64,000 nt of DNA from Saccharopolyspora endophytica (GCF_018070075.1 NZ_JAGPXE010000020.1:1-64000), one strand, 5' to 3'. Shown: positions 8,906 through 17,336, numbered from the stretch's first letter. Numbers and translations are program-made. The notes: generated by a model from the sequence alone, not told the origin.

Positions 8906-9838
8906 ATGGTGCTCAACACGCAGCGCAAGGACAAGCTCGACGCGCTGGCGGAGTCGGCCTCCGACGCCGGTGTCAGCCTCGCCGCGTCGGCCTGGCGGAG
9001 GTTGCGCCGCAACCCGGTCTTCATCGTCGGGGCCCTGGTCATCGTGGCGTTCGTGCTGCTGGCCCTGCTGGCGCCGCTGATCGCGCCGCACGACCCGGCG
9101 CAGCGCCTGCTGGAATCGCAGGTCTCCCGCGCGGAGAACACGATCCCGCCGTCGCAGCCCGGATTCCCGCTCGGCGGTGACCAGTACGGCCGCGACCTGC
9201 TGTCCCGGCTGCTGCTGGGTTCTCAGCAGACGTTGTTGGTGGCGGTGCTGGCCACCGTCATCGGCCTCGGCGGCGGTCTGGTGCTCGGCCTGCTCGCCGG
9301 TGCTTTCGGCGGCTGGGTGGACTCGCTGGTCATGCGCATCGCCGACGTGATGCTGTCGGTGCCGTCGCTGCTGCTGGCGGTGTCGATCGGCGCGCTGTTC
9401 GCCGAGCAGACCCAGTTCACCGTGATCCTCGCGGTGGCGATCGTGCAGGTGCCGATCTTCGGGCGGCTGCTGCGCGGCACGATGCTGGCGCAACGCAGCA
9501 GCGACCACGTGCTGGCGGCGCGGGCTCTCGGCGTGAAGGAGAGCGCGATCGTGTTCCGGCACATGCTGCCCAACGCGCTGGGGCCGGTGATCGTGCAGGC
9601 CACGCTGGTGCTGGCGGTGGCCATCATCGACGCGGCGGCGCTGTCCTTCCTGGGCCTGGGCGCGGCCGACGACTCGGTGCCGGAATGGGGCCAGATGCTC
9701 GGCGGCGCGCAGGACATCATCGACTCGCACCCGCAGCTGGCGTTCTGGCCCGCGGGGTGCATCATCCTGGTCGCCTTCGGTTTCACGCTGGTCGGCGAGT
9801 CGCTCCGCGACGCGCTGGACCCCAAGCGGCGCCGGTAA
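8906..9838 (+). CDS. Peptide ABC transporter permease (DppC/OppC type)
   Basis: Second permease of the importer, 310 aa. An N-terminal cytoplasmic tail is followed by helix 1 (FIVGALVIVAFVLLALLAPLIAPHDP) and the DppC signature GGDQYGRDLLSRLLLGSQ. The EAA loop VLAARALGVKESAIVFRHMLPNALGP is intact. The short gap to dppB and the AAGGGGAG Shine-Dalgarno for the next gene inside its stop region point to one transcript. Confidence 0.93.
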   Translation: MVLNTQRKDKLDALAESASDAGVSLAASAWRRLRRNPVFIVGALVIVAFVLLALLAPLIAPHDPAQRLLESQVSRAENTIPPSQPGFPLGGDQYGRDLLSRLLLGSQQTLLVAVLATVIGLGGGLVLGLLAGAFGGWVDSLVMRIADVMLSVPSLLLAVSIGALFAEQTQFTVILAVAIVQVPIFGRLLRGTMLAQRSSDHVLAARALGVKESAIVFRHMLPNALGPVIVQATLVLAVAIIDAAALSFLGLGAADDSVPEWGQMLGGAQDIIDSHPQLAFWPAGCIILVAFGFTLVGESLRDALDPKRRR

Positions 9839-9850
9839 GGGGAGTTGGCA

Positions 9851-10849
9851 ATGGCATTGCTGGAAGTTCGCGACCTCTCCGTGGTCTTCGCCCGCAAGGG
9901 CGAGCCGCCGGTGACCGCGGTGGACGGGATCTCCTTCGACGTCGAACCGGGCAAGACCGTCGGCCTCGTCGGCGAGTCCGGATGCGGCAAGTCGGTGACC
10001 TCGCTGGCGATCATGGGTTTGCTGCCGCCGCGCGGGGCGGAGGTGTCGGGCTCGGTGTCCTTCGACGGCACCGATCTGCTGACGATGCCGAAGAAGGAGC
10101 TCGACGCCCGGCGCGGCAAGGACCTGAGCATGGTGTTCCAGGACCCGCTGACCTCGCTGAACCCGGTGGTTCCCATCGGGTTGCAGGTCTCCGAGGTCAT
10201 CGAGCGGCACCGAGGTCTGCCCCGCAAGCAGGCGATGCCCGAGGCCGAGGAGCTGCTGCGCAAGGTGGGCATCCCGGACCCGAACCGGCGGCTCAAGGAG
10301 TACCCGCACCAGCTCTCGGGCGGGATGCGGCAGCGGGCGCTGATCGCGATGGCGCTGGCCTGCAAGCCGCGGCTGCTCATCGCGGACGAGCCGACGACGG
10401 CGCTGGACGTGACGATCCAGGCCCAGATCCTCAAGCTGCTCTCGGAACTGGTCGCCGAGACCGACACCGCGCTGATCATGATCACCCACGATCTCGGTGT
10501 GGTGGCGGGGCTGTGCGACGAGGTGAACGTGCTCTACGCCGGTCGCGTGGTGGAGCGCGCGGCGCGGCACGAGCTGTTCGCCCGGCCCAAGCACCCCTAC
10601 ACCGCAGGCCTGCTGGCCTCGATCCCGCGACTGGATTCGCCCCGCGGGCAACGCCTGTCGCCGATCACGGGTTCGGTGGCCGACAACATCCCGTGGGACA
10701 CCGGGTGCGCGTTCTGCCCGCGCTGCCCGAACGCCACCGAGGTGTGCGAGCGCGAGACCCCCGAGGTCAGCGTCGACGCGGGAGCGCGGTTGCTGCGCTG
10801 CCACAACCCGGTTCGCGAGCCGATCTCGAACAGCATGGAGGCGTCATGA
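9851..10849 (+). CDS. Peptide ABC transporter ATP-binding protein (DppD/OppD type)
   Basis: Cytoplasmic ATPase, 332 aa from ATG 9851, which sits 6 bases after GGGGAG; a TTG six bases earlier is less likely. Walker [12 protein letters not shown], signature LSGGMRQRALIAMAL, Walker B LLIADEPTTALD and H-loop MITHDL are all intact. The C-terminal oligopeptide-specific extension contains the CPRCPNATEVCERE cysteine cluster (CX2CX6C), typical of Fe-S-like Opp/Dpp ATPases. Its TGA overlaps the ATG of the first 25-codon mini-ORF (ATGA). Confidence 0.94.
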   Translation: MALLEVRDLSVVFARKGEPPVTAVDGISFDVEPGKTVGLVGESGCGKSVTSLAIMGLLPPRGAEVSGSVSFDGTDLLTMPKKELDARRGKDLSMVFQDPLTSLNPVVPIGLQVSEVIERHRGLPRKQAMPEAEELLRKVGIPDPNRRLKEYPHQLSGGMRQRALIAMALACKPRLLIADEPTTALDVTIQAQILKLLSELVAETDTALIMITHDLGVVAGLCDEVNVLYAGRVVERAARHELFARPKHPYTAGLLASIPRLDSPRGQRLSPITGSVADNIPWDTGCAFCPRCPNATEVCERETPEVSVDAGARLLRCHNPVREPISNSMEAS

Positions 10850-10923
10850 GCGACAATCTCGTCCCTCGCGCTCGTGTAAGCCGACCGGGTGCGGGTGTCC
10901 CGCAGAACGGAGTGGCGTCATGA
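10846..10923 (+). CDS. 25-codon mini-ORF, copy 1, between the two ATPase genes
   Basis: ATG at 10846 follows GGAGG by 4 bases and overlaps the stop of the preceding ATPase gene. The frame encodes 25 residues beginning [14 protein letters not shown] and ending NGVAS, then stops at a TGA overlapping the ATG of copy 2. Function unknown. It may be a short peptide, or only a translational-coupling relay produced by duplication. It shares no similarity with the transporter proteins. Confidence 0.5.
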   Translation: MSDNLVPRARVSRPGAGVPQNGVAS

Positions 10924-10993
10924 GCGACAATTTCGTCCCTCGCGCTCATGTGAGCCGACCGGGTGCGGGTGTCCCGCAGGACGGAGTGGCGTC
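10846..10993 (+). repeat. Tandem 74-bp duplication spanning start codons
   Basis: Two 74-bp units (10846-10919 and 10920-10993) differ at only four positions by eye, and the first bases of a third unit (ATGAGCGA) form the start of the second ATPase gene. Each unit begins at an ATG and carries a GGAG Shine-Dalgarno for the next ATG near its end. Confidence 0.9.
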
Positions 10994-10997
10994 ATGA
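10920..10997 (+). CDS. 25-codon mini-ORF, copy 2
   Basis: Second copy of the duplicated unit. It starts at ATG 10920, 7 bases after GGAG, encodes [14 protein letters not shown]... ending DGVAS, and stops at a TGA overlapping the ATG of the next ATPase gene at 10994. Compared with copy 1 the changes are Leu to Phe, Arg to His and Asn to Asp plus one silent GTA to GTG. Frame, length and coupling are preserved. Confidence 0.5.
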   Translation: MSDNFVPRAHVSRPGAGVPQDGVAS

Positions 10998-12079
10998 GCG
11001 AAAGTTCCGTGGCCGGCGCTCAGGACGGCGTGAGCGAGGACGTGCTCGTCGAGCTGAACGACGTGAAGGTGCACTTCCCGATCAAGAAGGGCGTGGTGCT
11101 CGACCGGACGGTCGGCCACGTCTACGCCGTGGACGGGGTGTCGCTGAGCATCAAGCGCGGTGAGACCTACGGTCTCGTCGGGGAATCCGGTTGCGGCAAG
11201 TCGACGCTCGGTCGCGCGGTCCTGCGGTTGGAGAAGCCGACCGGCGGCGAGGTCGTCTTCGACGGCACCGACCTGTCCGGCATGAAGGGCGAGAAGCTGC
11301 GCACGATGCGGCAGCGGATGCAGATGGTCTTCCAGGACCCGCTGTCCTCGCTCGACCCGCGCCAGTCGGTGGAATCGCTGCTGGTGGAAGGCATGCGGGC
11401 GCACGGCCTGGCCAAGGACAAGGCGTCCACCGACGCGCGGCTGCGCGAACTGCTCGACGCCGTCGGGCTGCCGCCGACAGCGCTGCGCAAGTACCCGCAC
11501 GAGTTCTCCGGCGGGCAGCGCCAGCGCGTCGGCATCGCCCGCGCGCTGTCGGTCGGCCCGGAGCTCGTGGTGGCCGACGAACCGGTGTCGGCGCTGGACG
11601 TCTCGGTGCAGGCCCAGGTGCTCAACCTGCTGGAGGACCTGCAGGAGGAGTTCGGCCTGACCTACCTGGTGATCGCGCACGACCTCGCCGTGGTGCGGCA
11701 CATCGCCGACCGGGTGGGCGTGATGTACCTGGGCGGCATCGTCGAGGAGTCCACATCGGACGCTCTCTACGAGCAGCCGCTGCACCCCTACTCCAAGGCG
11801 CTGCTGTCGGCGGTTCCGGTGCCGGACCCGCAGGTCGAGGACTCCCGCGAGCAGATCCTGCTCACGGGCGACCTGCCCTCACCGGCGAACCCGCCGTCGG
11901 GCTGCCGGTTCCACACCCGCTGCCCGTGGCGGCAGGAGGAGCGCTGCGACACCGAACGCCCGGTGCTGCGGGAGATCGGATCGGGTCACCGGGTCGCCTG
12001 CCACTTCGCCGAGCAGATCCGCGACGGCGAGCTCCAGCCCCGCTCGGTGACGCCGGAAGCGGTCGTCCCGACGGCGTGA
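10994..12079 (+). CDS. Peptide ABC transporter ATP-binding protein (DppF/OppF type)
   Basis: Second ATPase of the importer, 361 aa. An N-terminal [20 protein letters not shown] leads into Walker [15 protein letters not shown]-loop [14 protein letters not shown], signature [15 protein letters not shown], Walker [13 protein letters not shown] and H-loop VIAHDLAVV. The C-terminal domain has [15 protein letters not shown], the oligopeptide family cysteine set. In-frame starts at 10889 and upstream read through the tandem repeat in another frame, so ATG 10994 is chosen. Last gene of the transporter operon. Confidence 0.93.
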   Translation: MSESSVAGAQDGVSEDVLVELNDVKVHFPIKKGVVLDRTVGHVYAVDGVSLSIKRGETYGLVGESGCGKSTLGRAVLRLEKPTGGEVVFDGTDLSGMKGEKLRTMRQRMQMVFQDPLSSLDPRQSVESLLVEGMRAHGLAKDKASTDARLRELLDAVGLPPTALRKYPHEFSGGQRQRVGIARALSVGPELVVADEPVSALDVSVQAQVLNLLEDLQEEFGLTYLVIAHDLAVVRHIADRVGVMYLGGIVEESTSDALYEQPLHPYSKALLSAVPVPDPQVEDSREQILLTGDLPSPANPPSGCRFHTRCPWRQEERCDTERPVLREIGSGHRVACHFAEQIRDGELQPRSVTPEAVVPTA

Positions 12080-12158
12080 TCCTGGCGGTTTCCCGCGAGC
12101 CCGTTCCGTCGCGGCCGACGTCCACATAGGATCTTCGGCTGGAGGAGGGAGGTCGCGC

Positions 12159-12335
12159 GTGAGGTACAGCAGCGCGCTCCGGTGCTCGGCCTGCGAGCAC
12201 CGGGCGATCCTGGACCGCACCGTCGCCGTCCGGCTTGTCGCCGAGACCAACCAGGCGCTGGTGCTCTACGACTGCCCGGTGGGAAACGGCGTGCACGTCA
12301 GGAATCCGGATTTCGAGAGGGGCCCGATCGCTTGA
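12159..12335 (+). CDS. Small cysteine-containing protein (58 aa)
   Basis: GTG at 12159 follows a strong GGAGGAGGGAGG Shine-Dalgarno (12141-12152) by 6 bases. The 58-aa product has a CSAC pair near the N-terminus (LRCSACEHRA), a further cysteine in YDCPVGNGVHV and ends FERGPIA. The spacing suggests a treble-clef or zinc-ribbon-like mini-domain, but a fourth metal ligand would have to be His. The stop is embedded in the terminator stem. Function unknown; the good ribosome binding site and typical codon use support it being real. Confidence 0.65.
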   Translation: MRYSSALRCSACEHRAILDRTVAVRLVAETNQALVLYDCPVGNGVHVRNPDFERGPIA

Positions 12336-12381
12336 TGTGGTGAGGGATCGTTGATCCTGACCAGGTCGACCGATCGGGCCC
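12320..12381. terminator. Bidirectional terminator-like inverted repeat
   Basis: A perfect 11-bp repeat, GGGCCCGATCG (12320-12330) and CGATCGGGCCC (12371-12381), flanks a 40-base loop between two convergent genes. It likely terminates both the small protein gene and the DMT exporter gene. Confidence 0.6.
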
Positions 12382-12390
12382 TTCCGGGCG

Positions 12391-13290
12391 TCACACGGGT
12401 GTCGGCTCCAGCGCCGGTCGGCGCCGGGCGATCCGCATGCTGCCCAGCAGCACCCCGCCGACGACCACCGCCCCGGCGGCGAGCTCGAACGGGTGCGGCT
12501 GCTCGCCGAGGATCAGCCAGGCCGTGCTGAACCCGACCACCGGCACCAGCAGCGAGAACGGGGCCACCGTGCTCGCCGGGTACCTGCCGAGCAGCGTCGT
12601 CCACAACCCGGATCCGACCACGGTGGCCAGCAGCGACGTGTAGGCGAGACCGGCCAGCGCGGCCGTCCCGGTCGGGGAGTCCAAGACCGTCGCGACCGCG
12701 TGCCAGCCGGTCGTCGGCCCCTCGAACACCGCGGACGCCGCGAACATCGGCACCGGTGGGACGATCGCGATCCACAGCGAGAGGTGCAGCGGGTTCGGCG
12801 CTTCCGCCTTGCGGCTGCACAGGTTGCCCAGCGCCCAGGAGAACGCGCCGCACAGCGTGATCAGCATCGGCAGCAGCGTCGCGGTCTGCGCGCGGTGCCA
12901 CCCGATGGCGACCATGCCCAGCACCGCCGTGGTGATGCCCAGCACCTGCACCGGCGTGAGCTTCTCGCGCAGCAGCAGCGCGCCCAGCAGCACGGTGAAC
13001 GGCGCCGACCCCTGCTGCACCAGCGAGGCCAGCCCGGTCGGCATGCCGATCTTCATCGCGACGAACAGGAACGCGAACTGCAAGGTCCCGAAGAACAGGC
13101 CGTAGCCGATCAGCCAGCGCCACTTCACCTGCGGGAACGGCACGAAGAACAGGATCGGCAGCAGCACGGCGAAGCGCAGCCCGGCGAAGAAGAACGGCGG
13201 GAAGTGCCCCAGCCCCTGGTCCAACGCGATGAAGTTGCCGCCCCAGAACACTGCGACGACCACCGCCAGCAGGCGATCTCTCGTGGTCAT
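12391..13290 (-). CDS. EamA/DMT superfamily transporter
   Basis: Inner-membrane metabolite exporter of unknown substrate. ATG at 13290 (MTTRDRLLAVVVAVFWGGNFIALDQ) gives 299 aa with ten predicted membrane helices in two EamA repeats (about 5-135 and 145-280). The first-helix motif WGGNFIALDQGL is typical of the YddG/RhaT-like group. A longer frame to 13326 would enter the regulatory region. It is divergent from a LysR gene 72 bp away, a layout in which the regulator usually controls the transporter. Confidence 0.9.
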   Translation of the reverse strand: MTTRDRLLAVVVAVFWGGNFIALDQGLGHFPPFFFAGLRFAVLLPILFFVPFPQVKWRWLIGYGLFFGTLQFAFLFVAMKIGMPTGLASLVQQGSAPFTVLLGALLLREKLTPVQVLGITTAVLGMVAIGWHRAQTATLLPMLITLCGAFSWALGNLCSRKAEAPNPLHLSLWIAIVPPVPMFAASAVFEGPTTGWHAVATVLDSPTGTAALAGLAYTSLLATVVGSGLWTTLLGRYPASTVAPFSLLVPVVGFSTAWLILGEQPHPFELAAGAVVVGGVLLGSMRIARRRPALEPTPV

Positions 13291-13362
13291 ACCGATCAGC
13301 CTGCGGGGGCCATCTGTGAAGCACAAGCAATACTATGTGCAGGTACTGTGTAATATTCCTCT

Positions 13363-14274
13363 ATGGACGTTCGCAGGCTGAGACTCCTGCGCGAGCTGGC
13401 CGATCGCGGCACGGTCACCGCGGTCGCCCACGCCCTGTCCTACACGCCCTCTTCGGTGTCGCAGCAGATCCGGGCCCTGCAAGCCGAGGTCGGGGTGCGG
13501 CTGACCGAACCGGCCGGACGTGGCCTGCGCCTCACCGACGCCGGCTGGGCGCTGGCCACCCGCGCCGATGAGGTGCTGGCCGCGCTGGACCGGGCTGAGG
13601 CCGAACTCGACACCTACCGCTCGTCGCCGCGCGGCGTGGTGCGCGTCGCGCTGTTCCCCTCCGGTGCGTTCCTGTTGCTCCCGGGCGTGCTGCGGCGCAT
13701 CGCCGAGCACCCGGCGGTCCGGCTGGAGGCTCGCGACGTCGACATGGTGCCGTCGGAGGTCCCCCGGCTCACGGCCGACTTCGACCTGGTCGTCACGCAC
13801 CGGGACGACCAGGCAGCGCCGCACGACGGCGAGCGGGTCGCGGTCACGCCGCTGCTGCGCGAGCCGCTGGACGTGGCGATGCCGCTCGGGCACCCGCTGG
13901 CCGGCCGCGAACGCGTCGAGCTCACCGAGCTGGTCGGCGAACCCTGGCTGAGCGTCGACATCGGCTTCCCGGTCGACGACGTGCTGCGCTCGCTGGCGGT
14001 GCGCACCGGTGTGCGGCCGACGGTCGTCCAGCGCATCAACGACTTCCGGGTCACCGAAGCGCTCGTCGCCGCGGGTCACGGCATCGCGCTGCTGCCCAGG
14101 TACACGGTGAACAGCTCGCAGCTCGTCATGCGTCCGCTCGCCGGGGTCCGCGCGGGCCGCAACATCGAGGTCGTCTCCCGCAAGGGCGCCACCGAACGCC
14201 CGGCCGTGCAGGTCGCCCTGGACGCGCTCACCGCCGAGGCCCGCGCCCGGACCGAGGCCAACTCACCGGGGTGA
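13363..14274 (+). CDS. LysR family transcriptional regulator
   Basis: DNA-binding regulator of 303 aa. The N-terminal winged helix MDVRRLRLLRELADRGTVTAVAHALSY... with SSVSQQIRALQAEVGVRL covers residues 1-60, and the periplasmic-binding-like effector domain follows from about residue 90. It is transcribed away from the DMT exporter and probably controls it and itself from the shared 72-bp gap, which is AT-rich (AATACTATGTG, TGTAATATTCC). The last 12 bases overlap the convergent hydrolase-like gene. Inducer not inferable. Confidence 0.9.
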   Translation: MDVRRLRLLRELADRGTVTAVAHALSYTPSSVSQQIRALQAEVGVRLTEPAGRGLRLTDAGWALATRADEVLAALDRAEAELDTYRSSPRGVVRVALFPSGAFLLLPGVLRRIAEHPAVRLEARDVDMVPSEVPRLTADFDLVVTHRDDQAAPHDGERVAVTPLLREPLDVAMPLGHPLAGRERVELTELVGEPWLSVDIGFPVDDVLRSLAVRTGVRPTVVQRINDFRVTEALVAAGHGIALLPRYTVNSSQLVMRPLAGVRAGRNIEVVSRKGATERPAVQVALDALTAEARARTEANSPG

Positions 14275-15879
14275 GCGGGCGGCCGCCCAGCGGCAGATCG
14301 CGGCGAGTTGTTCGCCGTGCTCGGCGAGCGTGCCGTCCACGACGCCCACGACGGGCAGGTGGCCTTCGCGCACCACGTCCGGCGGCCTCGGGATGTAGCC
14401 CTTCTCGTGCACACCCGTGCTGCCCGGGCCCGGGGTGCCCTCGGCGAGGTGGCCGGTGGTGCGGGCGTAGCGCGACAGGACCCGGGGTCGGCGCAGGTCG
14501 CGGTCGGTGCCGAACCACTGCTGGCTCAACGGGAACAGCGCGCTGAGCGCGTCCCACCAGCCCTCGGCGGCCAGCACCAGCCCCGGATGCCGCTGGTGCA
14601 GCTCCTCGACCAGCAGCCGGTACCCGTCGAACACGTCGTGGCGGGGGTCGTTGAAGTAGTAGCCCACGGTGTCCAGGAACGCCGCGTCCACGCCGAACTC
14701 GTCGACCAGAGCGGAGATCGACTCCACCAGGTGCGCGCGGAACCCGGGCTCGGCGGGGTTGAGGAAGACCTGGTCGCCCTCGCCGGAGCGGTCGGAGTCC
14801 CAGTCGGGGCGGTTGAGCAGCTCCGCGTAGCGGTCGGTGTCGTTGCGCATCACCGCCCGCTCCCAGTCGGGGTACTGCGCGACGTTGGCGCCGTGCCCGC
14901 CGAACATCGGCATCAACCGGAACCCGAGCTCGTGCGCGGTGCGGACGAGCTCGGCGAACCCCTCGTCGCCGCCGAGATCAGCACCGGGCCGGTAGCGCGG
15001 GTAGGCGTAGTAGTAGCGGCCTTCCCAGCCGGGCAGGTAGGCGAGCACGCGATGCGGGGCGATGTGCTGCGCGATGAAGCGAAGGGCCTCGCTCATCTGC
15101 GGAAACGTGTTGAACACGTAGCCGGTCCAGTGCTGGCCGTGCAGCGTCACCACCAGCGCGGTGTCGCGCAGCCAGCCGGGCACGTCCGGCCGGGACTCCC
15201 ACGGCCGCAGGCCGTGCGCCTCCTCGACGAACCGCAGGTGCTCGTCCAGGTCCTGGTCCGGCGACGAGGCGTCCTGGCGCAGCCGGACCTCCGGGACCCG
15301 GCACGTCGTCCCGCGCGCCGACGCGGCGGGCACGTGCAGCAGCTCCACGATCGGCTCGGGGGAGTGGGCGGGCGTGTTGACGTGCAGCACGTGCCTGCGC
15401 ACCGACGGGTCCCGGACGCTCAGCAGCGAGCAGTCGGTCTCCGCGCCGACGGCGACCCACGGCGTCGCCCAGTCCGGGCCCGGGTACTCCAGCTGGAAGC
15501 GCTCGTGGTGGCTGTGCGAGCGGCCGGTGTTCGGCGCCCACCAGCCGGCGTTCAGCTGCCGCTCCGGCAGACCGCGCAGCAGCAGCTTGACGGCCTTGAT
15601 CGGCTCGGTGTGCTCCGCGGTGATCGACCAGCTCAGCACGCCGTCCCGGAGCGCGACCTCGACGTCGACGACACCGGCGTCGACGGTGCGCTGCTGCCCG
15701 AGCGCGGCGTAGCCGGTGCGCAGGTGCGCGCGACCGGCGTCGACGAGCGGTTCGGCGGGCCGCAGGCCGTAGCCGTTGGTGGTGGTGAACACCTGCACCG
15801 ACCAGCTCAGCGGGCCGCCCGGCACGGGGAAGCGCGGATCGCGGGAATCGAAGCTCAGATCGGTGTCGATCAGGCTCAT
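14263..15879 (-). CDS. Putative TIM-barrel glycoside-hydrolase-like protein
   Basis: A 538-aa protein without signal peptide or membrane segment. The N-terminal third looks like a beta-sandwich (FTTTNGYGLRPAEPLVDAG ...) and the rest like a sugar-hydrolase TIM barrel with aromatic/acidic stretches (YLPGWEGRYYYAYPRYRPG, MFGGHGANVAQYPDWE, AAFLDTVGYYFND, VLAAEGWWDAL). Asp in FLDTVGY and Glu in AAEGWWD are candidate catalytic acids. It resembles uncharacterised hydrolase-like families (DUF6259-type), but I cannot assign a substrate. It is coupled to an upstream 85-aa gene by an ATGA overlap and overlaps LysR by 12 bases at its 3' end. Confidence 0.6.
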   Translation of the reverse strand: MSLIDTDLSFDSRDPRFPVPGGPLSWSVQVFTTTNGYGLRPAEPLVDAGRAHLRTGYAALGQQRTVDAGVVDVEVALRDGVLSWSITAEHTEPIKAVKLLLRGLPERQLNAGWWAPNTGRSHSHHERFQLEYPGPDWATPWVAVGAETDCSLLSVRDPSVRRHVLHVNTPAHSPEPIVELLHVPAASARGTTCRVPEVRLRQDASSPDQDLDEHLRFVEEAHGLRPWESRPDVPGWLRDTALVVTLHGQHWTGYVFNTFPQMSEALRFIAQHIAPHRVLAYLPGWEGRYYYAYPRYRPGADLGGDEGFAELVRTAHELGFRLMPMFGGHGANVAQYPDWERAVMRNDTDRYAELLNRPDWDSDRSGEGDQVFLNPAEPGFRAHLVESISALVDEFGVDAAFLDTVGYYFNDPRHDVFDGYRLLVEELHQRHPGLVLAAEGWWDALSALFPLSQQWFGTDRDLRRPRVLSRYARTTGHLAEGTPGPGSTGVHEKGYIPRPPDVVREGHLPVVGVVDGTLAEHGEQLAAICRWAAARSPR

Positions 15880-16133
15880 CTCGGCACCGATGCGTAGCCG
15901 ATCGCCTTCTCCACCAGGTAGGCGAGGCTCTCGGCTTCCTCCGCGGTGAAGATCAGGGTGTCCCCGGGCGGTAGCACGACGCCGACGCGGTCACCCATGA
16001 CCAGCACGGTCACGTTCCCGCAGCCGTTCGACGTGGCGCACTCGATGCGCCACCGCAGCTGCTCCGTCGGATCTTCGGTCGGCCACATAGCCACATCACT
16101 GAACCGTGCGAACTCTCGAACATCAAGTTTCAT
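15876..16133 (-). CDS. Hypothetical 85-aa protein coupled to the hydrolase-like gene
   Basis: Small acidic protein (MKLDVREFARFSDVAMW ... GDRVGVVLPPGDTLIFTAEEAESLAYLVEKAIGY). There is no membrane segment. The C-terminal half predicts strand-strand-helix, reminiscent of small actinobacterial companions of regulators. It overlaps the start of the downstream gene by 4 bases (ATGA), so the two are probably co-translated. Function unknown. Confidence 0.6.
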   Translation of the reverse strand: MKLDVREFARFSDVAMWPTEDPTEQLRWRIECATSNGCGNVTVLVMGDRVGVVLPPGDTLIFTAEEAESLAYLVEKAIGYASVPR

Positions 16134-16527
16134 AGACCGTTCGAGTGATGGTCTGCTGGGGGTAGAAGAGGAGAAGCGGCCGTGCCCCGACGTTTCCCCC
16201 GTCTGCGCCGCTTCTCCTCAACTAGTTCTCCCCCAGGGGAGGTGCCTGCATCCCTGCGACGTGCGTCCATGATGCCCGTTCGCGGCGCCGGGCAATACCG
16301 ACTTTGGTCGAGTCCGTTCCCCGATTTAGCGTGAGGGTCGTGCTCGGCCGATGGGCCGTGCGGGCTAATGGATCCCCGGGTCCCGCCCGCTCTGCCCTGT
16401 TACCGGAGTTGTGCCCGTGACCGGCGATTTCCCGCCACCCGCCACCCGGTGCCCGGTGGCGGTCGAGCGGCAGTCCGTACCCTTGCAGGAGCCGAACTGC
16501 GCTTGCCCCCGACCAGAACGGATTCCC
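16134..16527. other. Divergent intergenic region before dedA, with hairpin
   Basis: No convincing gene is seen in 394 bases between the 85-aa gene (minus) and dedA (plus). It contains a strong inverted repeat at 16168-16219. The frame open upstream of the dedA ATG lacks a ribosome binding site and has atypical residues. Confidence 0.5.
16168..16219. terminator. Strong 13-bp inverted repeat (hairpin)
   Basis: GAGGAGAAGCGGC (16168-16180) and GCCGCTTCTCCTC (16207-16219) form a perfect stem around a 26-base loop. Its place upstream of both divergent genes is odd for a terminator. It may end a small RNA or act in the 5' leader of the minus-strand gene. Confidence 0.5.
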
Positions 16528-17157
16528 ATGATCGAGTGGCTGAACACGATCCCAGCCGGGGTGATCTACCTGGTGGTCGCGGGGATCATCGGGCTGGAGA
16601 GCGTGGGAATCCCACTTCCCGGCGAGATCCTGCTGGTCAGCGCCGGTGTCGCGGCCTCGCACGGGGTGGTCAACCCGATCCTGCTCGCCACCTTCGCCTC
16701 GATCGGGGCGATCGTCGGCGACTCGATCGGCTACGCCGTCGGCAAGCGCTTCGGCCGCAAGCTGCTGACCTGGCTGGGCACCAAGCTGCCGAAGCACTTC
16801 GGCCCCAAGCCGCTGGCCCAGGCGGAGAAGCTCTTCGATCGCTGGGGAGCCTGGACGGTCTTCGGCGGCCGGTTCGTGGCGATCCTGCGCATCCTCGCCG
16901 GGCCGCTCGCGGGCAGCCTCGGCATGCCCTACCGCAAGTTCCTGCTGGCCAACGCGACCGGCGGCATCGCGTGGGCGGGCCTGGTGACCGCCCTGTCCTA
17001 CGGGTTCGGCCTGGTCGCGGGGCAGTGGTTCCACCGCTTCTCGTGGATCGGCCTGGTCATCGCCGTCGCCTTCGCCTGGTGGAGCACCCGCATCATCCAG
17101 AAGCGGGTGGAACGAGCCGAAGCAGCAGAAGAACCGGAACCGGCCCAATCCACCTGA
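16528..17157 (+). CDS. DedA family membrane protein
   Basis: Integral membrane protein of the DedA/VTT family, linked in other bacteria to lipid-carrier flipping and envelope homeostasis. ATG 16528 gives 209 aa starting MIEWLNTIPAGVIYLVVAGI. The family motif GIPLPGEILLVSAG follows, with FGGRFVAILRILAGPLAGSLGMP (the G-R...R..aG motif) in the second half. Four to five membrane helices are predicted and the tail is charged (KRVERAEAAEEPEPAQ). It converges on leuA across an array of dyads. Confidence 0.92.
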   Translation: MIEWLNTIPAGVIYLVVAGIIGLESVGIPLPGEILLVSAGVAASHGVVNPILLATFASIGAIVGDSIGYAVGKRFGRKLLTWLGTKLPKHFGPKPLAQAEKLFDRWGAWTVFGGRFVAILRILAGPLAGSLGMPYRKFLLANATGGIAWAGLVTALSYGFGLVAGQWFHRFSWIGLVIAVAFAWWSTRIIQKRVERAEAAEEPEPAQST

Positions 17158-17213
17158 CCCTCCCGGCCAGAACCACCCCTCGGCAGAACCCCCTCACCCC
17201 AGCACGGTGATGA

Positions 17214-17336
17214 CCGGAATACGGCGGTAATCGGTCCCCCGATTACGGCGGTAATCCGGGTGGTGAACGGAATACCGCCGTAATCAGGACCCGGAACACC
17301 GCCGTATTCGGGTGCCGGATTACGGCTGTAATCGGG
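17214..17336. repeat. Array of five near-palindromic repeats
   Basis: Five units of consensus CGGRWTACSGCSGTAWTCSG occur at about 17214-17234, 17240-17260, 17267-17287, 17291-17311 and 17315-17336, a period of 24-28 bp. The core is ATTAC-N4-GTAAT. The array fills the convergent dedA-leuA gap. It could act as a bidirectional terminator, a REP-like cluster or a multi-site protein target. Confidence 0.75.

Noticed and set aside
7751-10804. 1017-aa minus-strand open frame opposite the peptide transporter operon
   Set aside because: It is His/Arg/Gln-rich low-complexity shadow of high-G+C third positions; the plus strand has well-conserved ABC transporter genes with ribosome binding sites.
17214-17336. 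Possible CRISPR array
   Set aside because: Repeats are palindromic, vary between copies and have only 4-7 bases between them, so there are no spacers; no cas genes are nearby.
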